Source of the DNA: Planctomycetota bacterium
Lineage (GTDB): Bacteria > Planctomycetota > UBA1135 > GCA-002686595
Direction of reading: 5' to 3'
Assembly (NCBI GenBank): GCA_020847695.1
Contig: JADLBP010000035.1
Location: forward strand, 1 to 37,746
Length of the DNA stretch: 37,746 bases
Shown one piece after another: positions 26,474-34,697 of the stretch. Under the pieces are notes generated by a model, which was given only the letters and a program-made list of their open reading frames with translations, made no database searches and was not told where the DNA came from. A program made the position numbers and the translations under genes. Every line of letters starts with the position of its first letter. Within the stretch, counting starts at the first letter, position 1.

Positions 26474-27946
26474 ATGGGTCGTCGCCGGGCGCTCGTCGTC
26501 GTGATCGCGTTGCTCGCCGCGTTGCTCGCGCTGACCGCGTGGTTCGCGCGCGCGCCCGACATCGCCAGCGCCGCCCGCGACGACGACGAGGAGACCGTCG
26601 AGACGCCGCGCGCGACGCCCGAGCTCGCGACCGAAGCGCTGCCGACCTCTCCGCCCGACGACGGCGCGCGCCTCGAAGCCGAGCCCGCTCCGATCGAGCC
26701 GGCGGCGCGGCCCGCGACGATGTTCGTCGGTCGCGTCATCGGCCCCGACGGAGAGGCGATCGTCGGCGCGCGCGTCCGGCGCGGCACCGGAGAAGAGCTC
26801 GCGCGCGCTCGCCTCGATCCGACCGCGCGCTTCGAGCTCGGCGAGCGCGAGCTCGCGACCCCGAGCGACCTCGAAGGCCAATTCGTGTTCGTCGACGTGC
26901 CGGCGAACGGCGAGGTGCTGATCGTCGGGCCCGAGCACACCGACTTCCTCGCCGAGGAACCGTGGCGCATCGCGCGCACCGACGCGGAGTGCGTGCTGGC
27001 GATGCTCGCGAACGCGCGCACCGGACTCGTCGTCGAAGCGATCGATGCGCGCACGGTCGAGCCGATCCCGAACTTCGTCGTCGACGTGACGACGCTCGCC
27101 CGCGACGGCGTCGCGTTGCGCGCTCCGATGCGCATCTACAGCCGCGTCGGCACCGCGCGCTCGCGCGTCGAGTTCCTGCCGGGCGCGTCGGTCGAGCTCT
27201 CGCTCTCGATCCCGACGATGGCGATCGGCCGCGGCCCGTCGACGGTGCGGGTGGTCACGCCGCTCGAGGGCGAGGAGCTGCGCGTCCGGTTCGAGCTCGA
27301 CCCGTTGCTCGAGCCGATCCAAGGCGAGAGCGGCATCGTCACAGGTCTGGTCGTCGACAGCGCGAGCGGCCTGCCGATCGTCGGCGCGACGGTGACGTCG
27401 GCGAATCGCTCGGAATCGGACGGCGCCCACGACGCGCGGGGCGTGAGCCGGGCGTACGCGGTGTCGAGCGCGCGCGACGGCCGCTTCCGCGTCGCGCTCT
27501 CGGCCGAGGAAATGCGGCTGCGCGTCCACGCCGACGGCCATCGCGAGTGGCTCCGCGACGTGCGGAGCGGCGACGACGTGCGCGTGGAGCTCGAGCGCGG
27601 CGCGCAACTGACCGTTCGGCTGACCAAGCGCTCGGGCGGCCCCGCGGCACCGCGTTGGTTCACGCTCGCGCGCGCGGACGAGCAGGGGCGCTTCCCCGAG
27701 AGCTTCTCGGCGGCGCGCACGAACGAGGACGGTTGGTGGCGGAGCGCCGATCTCGATCCCGGCGTTTGGCAAGTCCGCGTCGGCCCGCGCCCGCCGCCGA
27801 CACCCGAGCACAACGGCTTCGCGGTCGGCGAGTCGCGCCCGGGCGCGGCGGGCATCGAGCTGCCGACCTCGGGCGAGACGATCTCGCGCGTCGTCGAGCT
27901 GAAGCTCGGAACGCCGAGCGAGGTCGTGATCGAGGTCGACTCCTGA
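26474..27946 (+). CDS. Membrane-anchored protein with carboxypeptidase-regulatory-like domains
   Basis: 490 aa. An N-terminal signal anchor (MGRRRALVVVIALLAALLAL) is followed by an acidic, Pro-rich linker (about residues 28-78). At least two beta-sandwich units of the carboxypeptidase-regulatory type follow (MFVGRVIGPDGEAIVGARVR; GIVTGLVVDSASGLPIVGAT ... DGRFRVALSAEEMRLRVHADGH), then GWWRSADLDPGVWQVRVGP near the C-terminus. No enzyme motif is visible. The same type of module occurs behind the sigma factor at 22020-24065, so both may work at the envelope. It converges with the DPP-IV-like gene, with only 4 nt between the ends. Confidence 0.8.
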   Translation: MGRRRALVVVIALLAALLALTAWFARAPDIASAARDDDEETVETPRATPELATEALPTSPPDDGARLEAEPAPIEPAARPATMFVGRVIGPDGEAIVGARVRRGTGEELARARLDPTARFELGERELATPSDLEGQFVFVDVPANGEVLIVGPEHTDFLAEEPWRIARTDAECVLAMLANARTGLVVEAIDARTVEPIPNFVVDVTTLARDGVALRAPMRIYSRVGTARSRVEFLPGASVELSLSIPTMAIGRGPSTVRVVTPLEGEELRVRFELDPLLEPIQGESGIVTGLVVDSASGLPIVGATVTSANRSESDGAHDARGVSRAYAVSSARDGRFRVALSAEEMRLRVHADGHREWLRDVRSGDDVRVELERGAQLTVRLTKRSGGPAAPRWFTLARADEQGRFPESFSAARTNEDGWWRSADLDPGVWQVRVGPRPPPTPEHNGFAVGESRPGAAGIELPTSGETISRVVELKLGTPSEVVIEVDS

Positions 27947-27950
27947 CCCG

Positions 27951-30200
27951 TCAGAGCTTCTCTCGGATGAAGTCGAGCATCATCGCGTAGAGGTGCTTGC
28001 GTTGGTCCGGCTGGGACACGCCGTGGCGGTTGCCCGGGTAGATCATCAACCGGAACTGCTTGCCCGCCTTCTGGAGCGCTTCGGCGAGCTGCAGCGTGTT
28101 CTGCATGTGCACGTTCTCGTCGATCGCGCCGTGGATCACCAGCAGCTCGCCCGAGAGGTCCTTCGCGGCCTTGACCACCGAGCTCGCGTCGTAACCCTTC
28201 GCGTTCACCTGCGGCAAGTCCATGTACCGCTCGGTGTAGATCGAATCGTAGAAGCGCCAGTCGGTCACCGGCGCGCCCGCGATGCCCATCTTGAAGCTCT
28301 TCGAGTGCGTCAGCGCGAACGACGTCATGTAGCCGCCGTAGCTCCAACCCCAGATGCCGACGCGCGCCGGATCCGCGTAGCCCTGCGCGACCAACCACGC
28401 GAGCCCGTCCTCGAGATCCGCGAGCTCCTGCGAGCCGAGGTTCTTCCACACGCCCGCGGCGGACGCATGACCCTTGCCGCTCGCCGAGCGGTTGTCGCAG
28501 ATCCAGATCAGGTAGCCCTGCTGCGCGAGCAGCTCGTGGAAGAGCAGGTTGAAGCCGCCCCAACCGTCGCGCACCTGCGGCGAATGCGGACCCGAGTACG
28601 TGTGGCAGAGCACCGGGTACTTCTTCCGCGCGTCGAAGTTCGCGGGCTTGATCATCAGCGCTTCCATCTCGAAGCCGTCGCGCGTCTTCACCTTGACGAA
28701 CGTCGGCGTGCTCGGGACCGCTTGCTGGACGAGCTTCGGATCGGCTTTCCAGAGCACCGCGAGCTGCTCGCCGTCGATCGAGTGCAGCGTCACCGAGCCG
28801 GGGAAGCCGATGCTCGAGCGCGTGTCCGCGTAGAACGCGAAGCTCGGCGACATCGAGATCGCGTGCTGACCTCCGGCGCCGCCGATGCGCGTGATGCCGC
28901 GCCCGTCGAGCCCGACCCAGAACAATCCGTCGCCCTTCACGTCGTCACGGTCGCCGAGGAAGTACGCGCGTTGCGTCGCGGGGTCGTAGCCGAGCAGCTC
29001 GTCGACCTCCCACGAGCCCGAGGTCAAGCGCCGCGAGAGCGTGCCGCCCGCGTCGTAGAGGTACAGGTGCTTGAACCCGTCGCGTTCGGAGAGCCAGAGG
29101 AACTTGCGGCCCTCGTCGAACCACTCGAAGCCGTCGACGGGCTCGATCCACGCCGAAGTCGCGTCGCGCAGGATCCGTTTCGGAGCGCCGCCGGCGGTCG
29201 GAGCGGCGAGCAGATCGAGCCACGTCTGCACGCGGTTCTGCACCTGCACCATCACCGCGCTCGAATCCGGCTTCCAACCGACGCGCACGATCAGTCGGTC
29301 GTCCTCCGGATACCCGGAGAGGTCGACTTCGCGTCGCTCGCCGGTCGCGGCGTCGATCACCCACAAGCGCGCGATCGGATTCGGATCGCCGGCTTTCGGG
29401 TAGCGCCAGTGCTCGTCCTTCCAATGCGGCACGCCGCGGTGATCGTTGATCACGATCTCGGGCACCGGCTTCTCGTCGAGATCGAGCACCGCGAGCGACT
29501 TCGAGTCGGGCGACCACCACAGTCCGTTGAAGTTCCCGCGGCCGTAGACTTCCTCCTGGTAGACCCAGTCGAGTCGTCCGATGTACCGCTCGGCGCCGCC
29601 GTCGGTGGTCAACTGGCGCGGCGGCGCGCCGTCGAGGCCGACGACGAACACGTTGTAGTCGCGCACGAACGCGAGCGACTTCGCGTCGGGCGAGAAGCGC
29701 GGGTCTTGCTCCTCGGCGTCGTCGTGCGTCGCGCGCACGGCGACTTCGGCGCCGAGCGGCCACACCCACAGGTCGTTCGCTTCCTGCAACAGCAGCGCGT
29801 CCTGCTTCGGCGAGAAGTCGAAGCTGGTGCGCGAGCTCCATTCCTTCGCCTGCTCGGGCGTCGCGCCGGCGGCGACCAGCGCGCGCTCGAGCAGCGCCGC
29901 GTCGAACAACGGCGTCGCGTCGCCGGTCTTCGGATCACACGCGACCAGCCGTTTCGCGCCCGCGACCTCCTTGACCGTCAGGTAGCGCGAGCCGTCCTGT
30001 GTCCAGCCCTGGACGAGCCCGAACGGCGCGCGCAACTTCGCCGAGAGCGCGAAACAGCGTTCGAGCGTGAGCTCGCCGCCCTCGGGCGACTCCACGCGAA
30101 CCGCGCCGGTGTCGACTACTCCCTCCGGCGCAGGCGGCGCAGTACGACACGCGACGGAGAACAGGAGCGCAGCGCAGAACGGAAGACGCGGATGGAGCAT
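27951..30200 (-). CDS. Dipeptidyl peptidase IV-type serine peptidase (S9B), probable lipoprotein
   Basis: 749 aa from the ATG at 30200. The first residues form a lipoprotein signal (MLHPRLPFCAALLFSVAC) with Cys18 after SVA. An in-frame GTG at 30233 is less likely because it lies within the probable -10 box. Residues of about 50-480 are the DPPIV_N beta-propeller (DVSEDD-free, with FSPDAKSLAFVRDYNVFVVG and EEVYGRGNFNGLWWSPDSKS). The C-terminal alpha/beta-hydrolase domain has Ser620 in GWSYGG, Asp694 in GAIDENVHM and His726 in GNRHGVS, a full catalytic triad. The Glu-containing YQEEVYGR segment is the usual signature for binding the free N-terminus of substrates. It should remove dipeptides, typically X-Pro, from peptides in the periplasm. 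Confidence 0.94.
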   Translation of the reverse strand: MLHPRLPFCAALLFSVACRTAPPAPEGVVDTGAVRVESPEGGELTLERCFALSAKLRAPFGLVQGWTQDGSRYLTVKEVAGAKRLVACDPKTGDATPLFDAALLERALVAAGATPEQAKEWSSRTSFDFSPKQDALLLQEANDLWVWPLGAEVAVRATHDDAEEQDPRFSPDAKSLAFVRDYNVFVVGLDGAPPRQLTTDGGAERYIGRLDWVYQEEVYGRGNFNGLWWSPDSKSLAVLDLDEKPVPEIVINDHRGVPHWKDEHWRYPKAGDPNPIARLWVIDAATGERREVDLSGYPEDDRLIVRVGWKPDSSAVMVQVQNRVQTWLDLLAAPTAGGAPKRILRDATSAWIEPVDGFEWFDEGRKFLWLSERDGFKHLYLYDAGGTLSRRLTSGSWEVDELLGYDPATQRAYFLGDRDDVKGDGLFWVGLDGRGITRIGGAGGQHAISMSPSFAFYADTRSSIGFPGSVTLHSIDGEQLAVLWKADPKLVQQAVPSTPTFVKVKTRDGFEMEALMIKPANFDARKKYPVLCHTYSGPHSPQVRDGWGGFNLLFHELLAQQGYLIWICDNRSASGKGHASAAGVWKNLGSQELADLEDGLAWLVAQGYADPARVGIWGWSYGGYMTSFALTHSKSFKMGIAGAPVTDWRFYDSIYTERYMDLPQVNAKGYDASSVVKAAKDLSGELLVIHGAIDENVHMQNTLQLAEALQKAGKQFRLMIYPGNRHGVSQPDQRKHLYAMMLDFIREKL

Positions 30201-30231
30201 GTTGCGGAGTTTTCCTTGGAACGAGGCGAAC

Positions 30232-30237
30232 ACACTA
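30232..30237 (-). promoter_or_regulatory. Candidate -10 element (TAGTGT) of the DPP-IV-like gene
   Basis: TAGTGT on the minus strand lies about 31 nt upstream of the ATG at 30200 and overlaps the alternative GTG start at 30233. AAGGA then lies about 13 nt before the ATG. Confidence 0.35.
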
Positions 30238-30301
30238 AAGCAGGCGTCCCGGGCTTTGGATAGTTCCTGCTCGCTCGCGCGCCCGTCGTCAACGCTTCAC
30301 G

Positions 30302-30307
30302 TACAAT
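30302..30307 (+). promoter_or_regulatory. Candidate -10 element (TACAAT) of the hybrid histidine kinase gene
   Basis: TACAAT, 5 of 6 matches to consensus, lies 24 nt before the ATG at 30332 and is identical to the hexamer at 6180. Confidence 0.45.
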
Positions 30308-30331
30308 CGTTGCCGCGCTCCGCTGCACGCG

Positions 30332-32287
30332 ATGTCCGACCTTCGCTACCACGTCTTCGCGACGTACCTGACGCAGGCCCTCGCTTGCGCACTGCTCGCG
30401 CTCACGCTCGCGGGCTTCTGGAAACGCTACGGTCGCGCATACCTCGCGTACTGGGCGCTCGCGTGGAGCACGCTCGCGGTCTGCCACGTCAGCGACGGCA
30501 TCTCGATGACCGCGTACGCCGAGGCGGATCCGGCGAGCTGGCCGCGGCTCGCCCTCTCGTTCGCGACGCAAACGCTCGGACTGTGGCAAACCGCGTGGAT
30601 GTTCGTCGGCACGCGCGAGCTCGCGAGGGGTACGGTGCTCCCGCGCAGGACGCAAACCTTCGGGCTCGTCACGCTCGCGATGCTCGCGCTCGCGGCGACG
30701 TGGGCGTCGATCGACGCGCCGGCGCAGCTGCGCGGAGTGACGCGCACGAGCGCCATGACGGTGTTCGGCGCGCTGATCTTCGGCTACGCGAGTTGGACGG
30801 TGTGGCGGACCCGGCGCTCGACGCCCGGGTTCGGCGCGTTGCTGACCGCGTTCGGCTTCGTGCTCTATGCCCTGCAGCAAGTGAACTACTTCGTGCTGCT
30901 CGCGATCGGAGCGATCACGTGGCGCGACGCGGGCATCTCGCTCTACCTCGGCCTGGTCGATCTCGTGCTGCAGGTCGTGATCGGCATCGGGATGGTCGTC
31001 TGGCACCTCGACGAGGAACGCACGCGCGCGCTCGCCGCGGCGGAGGCGCTCCGGCAGAGCGAAGAACGCTTGCGCCGCTCCCAGCGCATGGACGTCGTCG
31101 GCCGACTCGCCGGCGGCATCGCGCACGACTTCAACAACCTCCTGACCGGCGTGCTCGGGTACGCGGAGCTCCTGAAGGACGCGCTGCAGCCCGGATCGTC
31201 GGAACGCCGCTACGCCGAGCACATCGAGCAATCGGCGGAGCGCGCGCGCACGCTGACCGCCCAGTTGCTCGCGTTCGGACGCCGTCAGGTGACGCAGCCG
31301 CGTGTGATCAACCTGAACCACGAGCTCTTGCGTCAGGAGGCGATGTTCCGGCGGTTGGTCGGACCGACGGTCGAGTTGCGCCTCGAGCTCGAGGACGAGC
31401 TCGGCGTCGTGCACGCGGATCCCGGGCACGTCGAGCAAGTGCTGTTCAACTTGGTGCTCAACGCGCGCGACGCGCTCCCGAACGGAGGCCGGCTGACGCT
31501 GGGCACCTCGATGGAACGCTTCGACACGGCGAGCGCGGAGCACCACGGCGTCGAGCCCGGTCGCTACGTGCGCCTCGTCGTCGCCGACGACGGCGTCGGG
31601 ATGGACGAAGACACCAAGGCGCACCTCTTCGAACCGTTCTTCACCACCAAGCCGGTCGGCAAGGGCTCGGGCCTCGGTCTCTCGACCGTGTTCGGCATCG
31701 TCTCGCAGGCGAACGGAGCCGTGTCGATCGAGAGCGCGCCGGGCCGCGGCACGCGCGTCTCGGTGTGGCTGCCCGAGTGCCTGCGCGACGCGACGCCGAA
31801 GCCGACGCCGATCGACGTGCCGCAGAGCGGCGGTTCCGGCGAGACGATCCTGTTGGTCGAGGACGAGCGAGAGATCCTCGAGCTCTTCTCGGAGACGCTG
31901 GTCGCCGCCGGCTACAAGGTCCTGCGCGCGAAGGACTCGTCGCAGGCGCGGGCGCTCTCGGACACGCACCCGGCGTTGATCCACGTGCTCGTGACCGACG
32001 TGGTGATGCCCGGGATGTCCGGCCTCGAGCTCGCGCGCCTGATCTCCGCGAAGCGTCCGGAGACGCGCATCGTGTTCATCTCGGGCCATCCCGGCCACGC
32101 GTCCGACTTCGCGCAGGTCGTCGACGTGCCGATTCGCTGGCTGCAGAAGCCGTTCGCGCCGCACGTGCTCACGCGCGCGGTCCGCGACGCGCTCGATGCA
32201 ACCGATTCGAAGGCACGCGCCGGCACGGAGCCGGGCTCGATCCCCGCGGTCTCGCCCGCAGCACCACGCTCGGGACGCTCGATGTAG
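30332..32287 (+). CDS. Membrane hybrid sensor histidine kinase with C-terminal receiver
   Basis: 651 aa. Residues 10-225 contain about six or seven hydrophobic helices (CALLALTLAGF; LVTLAMLALAATWA; AMTVFGALIFGYASWTVW; LVLQVVIGIGMVVW), a membrane sensor region. A short coiled segment leads to HisKA with His265 in GGIAHDFNNLL, then HATPase_c (NLVLNARDALPNGG; DDGVGMDEDT; GKGSGLGLSTVFGI). The C-terminal receiver starts at about residue 505 (ETILLVEDEREILELFSETL) with Asp556 in VTDVVMPGMSG and Lys in LQKPFAP. The kinase should phosphorylate its own receiver or pass phosphate to a separate regulator. No response regulator with a DNA-binding domain is nearby. It ends close to the converging permease gene. 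Confidence 0.95.
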   Translation: MSDLRYHVFATYLTQALACALLALTLAGFWKRYGRAYLAYWALAWSTLAVCHVSDGISMTAYAEADPASWPRLALSFATQTLGLWQTAWMFVGTRELARGTVLPRRTQTFGLVTLAMLALAATWASIDAPAQLRGVTRTSAMTVFGALIFGYASWTVWRTRRSTPGFGALLTAFGFVLYALQQVNYFVLLAIGAITWRDAGISLYLGLVDLVLQVVIGIGMVVWHLDEERTRALAAAEALRQSEERLRRSQRMDVVGRLAGGIAHDFNNLLTGVLGYAELLKDALQPGSSERRYAEHIEQSAERARTLTAQLLAFGRRQVTQPRVINLNHELLRQEAMFRRLVGPTVELRLELEDELGVVHADPGHVEQVLFNLVLNARDALPNGGRLTLGTSMERFDTASAEHHGVEPGRYVRLVVADDGVGMDEDTKAHLFEPFFTTKPVGKGSGLGLSTVFGIVSQANGAVSIESAPGRGTRVSVWLPECLRDATPKPTPIDVPQSGGSGETILLVEDEREILELFSETLVAAGYKVLRAKDSSQARALSDTHPALIHVLVTDVVMPGMSGLELARLISAKRPETRIVFISGHPGHASDFAQVVDVPIRWLQKPFAPHVLTRAVRDALDATDSKARAGTEPGSIPAVSPAAPRSGRSM

Positions 32288-32299
32288 CGAGGGTAGAGC

Positions 32300-32319
32300 G
32301 GCTCGGAACTAGACGAGCC
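32300..32319. terminator. Hairpin between convergent kinase and permease genes
   Basis: GGCTCG (32300-32305) and CGAGCC (32314-32319) pair around an 8-nt loop that contains the permease stop codon. No T-tract is present; it is a weak candidate for a bidirectional terminator. Confidence 0.25.
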
Positions 32320-33676
32320 ACACGTACCGCGCCGCGAACAACAATGCGAACGCGTGCACGATCGGAGACGTTTCTCGCGCACGACCGGTCGCCAGCGAGA
32401 GGATCGAGCTCGCGAGGAACCCGAACGCGACGCCTTCGGTGATCGAGAGCGAGAGCTGCATCACGACGGTGCACAGGAACGCCGGGAAGCTCTCGACCGG
32501 ATCGTCCCAACGCACGTGTCGCAGCTCGGCGACCATCAGGAACCCGACGACGATCAGCACCGGCGCGATCACCGGGTACCGCAACGCGCCGTCGACGTCG
32601 ACGCCCGCGCCGATCGAGTGGATCAACGGCGCGAACACCAGCGCGCAGAGGAACAGCACGCCGACGACGATCGCGGTCAGACCGGTGCGGCCGCCCGCGG
32701 TGACGCCGGCGGCGCTCTCGACGTAGCTGGTCACCGTGCTCGTGCCGAGCAACGCGCCGAGCGTCGTCCCCGCCGCATCCGCGGCCAGCGCTCGCTCCGC
32801 GCGCGGCAACTTGCCGTCGACCATCAACCCCGCCTTGCCCGCGACGCCGACGAGCGTGCCGATCGTGTCGAAGAGCACCAGGCAGAGGAAGATCGCGACG
32901 ATCGGAAGCCACTCGGTCCACGGTCGCGCGAACAGACCGGCGAAGTCGAGCTGGAACGCGGTGCCGCGCGGATCCGGCGGCGGGCCGACGACGCCGTTGA
33001 ACTCGACCAGCGGCGTCGCGAGCGCGAAGACGCGGCTCGCGAGCCAACCGCCGAGCGCCGACGCGACGATCGCGAAGAGCAACGCGCCGCGCACGCCGCG
33101 CGCGAGCAGCACGACCGCGATCGCGAGCCCGCCGAGCGTGTGCAGCGCGACCGGGCTCGACAGCTCGCCGAGCTGCACCAACGTCGCCGGTTGCGCGCGC
33201 ACCAACCCGCCCCACTGCAGCCCGATGAAGGCGATCAGCAGCCCGATCCCCGCCGCGATCCCGTGCGCGAGTCCCTGGGGCAGCGCGTTCATCACTCGCT
33301 CGCGCAGTCCGAAGCGCGCGAGCCCGAGGAACGCGACGCCGGCGATCAGGTTCGCGGCGAGCGCTTGTCGCCAGCTCCACCCCATCGCGCCGCACAGCGT
33401 GAACGCGAAGAGGAAGTTGTGCCCCATGCCCGGCGCGAGCGCGATCGGGTAGTCCGCCCACCACGCCATCAGGAAGCACGCGAGCGCCGAAGCGACGCAC
33501 GTCGCGAAGAGCACGCCCCCCGGATCCATGCCGCAGCCGGGGCTCGAGAGCACCGCGGGCTGCACGAACAGGATGTACGAGAGCGTCGCGAACGTCGTCA
33601 GGCCGGCGAGCACCTCGATGCCGACGCTCGTCCCGCGCTCGCGCAGTCGGAAGCGTCGCTCGAGGAACCCGCTCAT
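32309..33676 (-). CDS. NCS2-family purine (guanine/hypoxanthine) permease, AzgA/PbuG-like
   Basis: 455 aa with about 12-14 predicted membrane helices. It begins MSGFLERRFRLRERGTSVGI and has the family landmarks LAGLTTFATLSYILFVQPAV, GMGHNFLFAFTLCGAMGWSW, LFDTIGTLVGVAGKAGLM, LLGTSTVTSYVESAAGVTAG and GGRTGLTAIVVG. Members of this subfamily are proton symporters for adenine, guanine or hypoxanthine. The usual GMGLNA motif is GMGHNF here, a change that could alter specificity. The ATG overlaps the TGA of the upstream small membrane protein gene (ATGA), so the two are translationally coupled. Confidence 0.94.
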   Translation of the reverse strand: MSGFLERRFRLRERGTSVGIEVLAGLTTFATLSYILFVQPAVLSSPGCGMDPGGVLFATCVASALACFLMAWWADYPIALAPGMGHNFLFAFTLCGAMGWSWRQALAANLIAGVAFLGLARFGLRERVMNALPQGLAHGIAAGIGLLIAFIGLQWGGLVRAQPATLVQLGELSSPVALHTLGGLAIAVVLLARGVRGALLFAIVASALGGWLASRVFALATPLVEFNGVVGPPPDPRGTAFQLDFAGLFARPWTEWLPIVAIFLCLVLFDTIGTLVGVAGKAGLMVDGKLPRAERALAADAAGTTLGALLGTSTVTSYVESAAGVTAGGRTGLTAIVVGVLFLCALVFAPLIHSIGAGVDVDGALRYPVIAPVLIVVGFLMVAELRHVRWDDPVESFPAFLCTVVMQLSLSITEGVAFGFLASSILSLATGRARETSPIVHAFALLFAARYVWLV

Positions 33677-34026
33677 GTCCCGTAGTGCAGGAAGAACTGC
33701 TGCAGCGCGCGCAGGAAGACGATCACCGTCAACGCGGCGGTGCCGAATTTCAGCCAGCGCGAGACCTTGCGCTGTTCCTTGAGCCACGCGACGGCGAGGA
33801 AGCCCGCGGCGAGCGCGACGCCGACCAGCCAGCCGTGCTCGAGGCGCGCGCGCGGCACGCCGAACGTCCAGTCGAGCAAGAGCGCGACGGCCCCGACCAG
33901 CGTCCAAACGACGCTGATCACCACCAAGTACACCCAGCCGCGGCGCTTGAGCAGCGCCATGACGCCGAGGAACGGGAAGATCAACAGGCTCGTGAAGTCG
34001 AGCAGCGGCGGGAGGATGCGGTCCAC
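33673..34026 (-). CDS. Small four-helix membrane protein coupled to the purine permease
   Basis: 117 aa from a GTG at 34026 (first residues VDRILPPLLDFTSLLIFPFL). Four hydrophobic segments are visible: LLIFPFLGVMALL, WVYLVVISVVWTLVGAVALL, WLVGVALAAGFLAVAWL and FGTAALTVIVFLRALQQF. No family is recognised. Its stop overlaps the permease start by four bases (ATGA), suggesting co-translation and perhaps a joint role. A TATGAT hexamer ends 6 nt before the GTG, and its first bases belong to the large inverted repeat. Confidence 0.75.
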   Translation of the reverse strand: MDRILPPLLDFTSLLIFPFLGVMALLKRRGWVYLVVISVVWTLVGAVALLLDWTFGVPRARLEHGWLVGVALAAGFLAVAWLKEQRKVSRWLKFGTAALTVIVFLRALQQFFLHYGT

Positions 34027-34032
34027 GCCTGC

Positions 34033-34038
34033 ATCATA
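34033..34038 (-). promoter_or_regulatory. Candidate -10 element (TATGAT) formed at the edge of the inverted repeat
   Basis: On the minus strand TATGAT lies 6 nt before the GTG at 34026. Its first three bases (TAT) are the end of the 28-bp inverted repeat arm, so the repeat may have supplied part of the promoter. Confidence 0.35.
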
Positions 34039-34124
34039 CGGAGCCAGGCTCCACCCCCGCTTCCTCGATCCCCGCGAGTTGCCGTGGGACGCCGAAGAAG
34101 CGGGGGTGGAGCCTGGCTCCGTAT
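34036..34124. repeat. Perfect 28-bp inverted repeat with 33-nt spacer (REP/MITE-like)
   Basis: The arms at 34036-34063 and 34097-34124 are exact reverse complements. Each arm contains a smaller palindrome, GGAGCCAGGCTCC (or GGAGCCTGGCTCC), followed by a run of five C or G. The element fills most of the 97-bp gap between the DUF2203-like gene, whose stop codon begins at the right edge of the element, and the small membrane protein gene. No other copy is seen in the window. Confidence 0.92.
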
Positions 34125-34453
34125 CAGACCGCGTTCTGCGCGAGCGGGGCCCACGCGAGCTCGGGCTCGCCGTCCTTGCCCAGCCGGTAGAAGTACGGCG
34201 GCTCTTCCTCGCCGACGTACCAGCCCATGCGCTCGAGCTCCCGTTCGATCCGCCGGAGCTCGTTCAGGTGGTGGCCGCGTTCGATCGCGCCGGGGCTGCC
34301 GGCGAGCTCGATCCGCAACTCGAGCACACGGTGACGACGCTCGACGATCTCGCGGGCGTAGGAGCGGAGCAGCGGCAGCATGCGCTTGCTCTCCTCGAAG
34401 CGCTGGAGCTCTTTCGGAGTCGCGGTCGGACGATCGAAGTTGGGTTGGATCAT
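34124..34453 (-). CDS. DUF2203-like protein
   Basis: 109 aa from the ATG at 34453 (MIQPNFDRPTATPKELQRFE). A helical central part (EESKRMLPLLRSYAREIVER; HHLNELRRIERELERMGWYV) and a short C-terminal beta segment (PPYFYRLGKDGEPELAWAP) resemble DUF2203 proteins, which have no known function. The frame is open to 34501, but the extra residues are arginine-rich and unlike protein. The TGA stop overlaps the last base of the 28-bp inverted repeat, suggesting that the insertion may have set the present C-terminus. Confidence 0.7.
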   Translation of the reverse strand: MIQPNFDRPTATPKELQRFEESKRMLPLLRSYAREIVERRHRVLELRIELAGSPGAIERGHHLNELRRIERELERMGWYVGEEEPPYFYRLGKDGEPELAWAPLAQNAV

Positions 34454-34643
34454 GGTCGGTTGCCGTCGGCGTGTCGCATGTCGCGCACGGCTGCGTCGCA
34501 CGACGACCTTCGGCTCCGCCGTCCGTGAGCCACGCGAGAGTCGATCTCAAGACGCCTCGTCGTTATCCCGGCCCGACCTCCGACCAAGTCCGAAGACGCG
34601 GCGCGAATTCGCGCGTCGCGAGCCCGACGCGTGCGAGCGAAAC
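34454..34643. other. Gap between the DUF2203-like gene and the terminator of the next gene
   Basis: No gene is seen here. The stretch contains the upstream region of the DUF2203-like gene without a clear -10 hexamer and ends at the hairpin 34644-34677. Confidence 0.4.
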
Positions 34644-34677
34644 ACGCGAGGTCGACCGTCAGCGGCCGACCTCGCGT
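34644..34677 (-). terminator. Hairpin terminator of the secreted paralogue at 34698-36344
   Basis: An 11-bp perfect stem (34644-34654 with 34667-34677) continues after one mismatch into CCG/CGG around a TCAG loop. It starts 20 nt after the gene's stop on the minus strand and is followed by TGTTTCG. Confidence 0.65.
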
Positions 34678-34697
34678 TCGAAAACGTCAATACGCGA

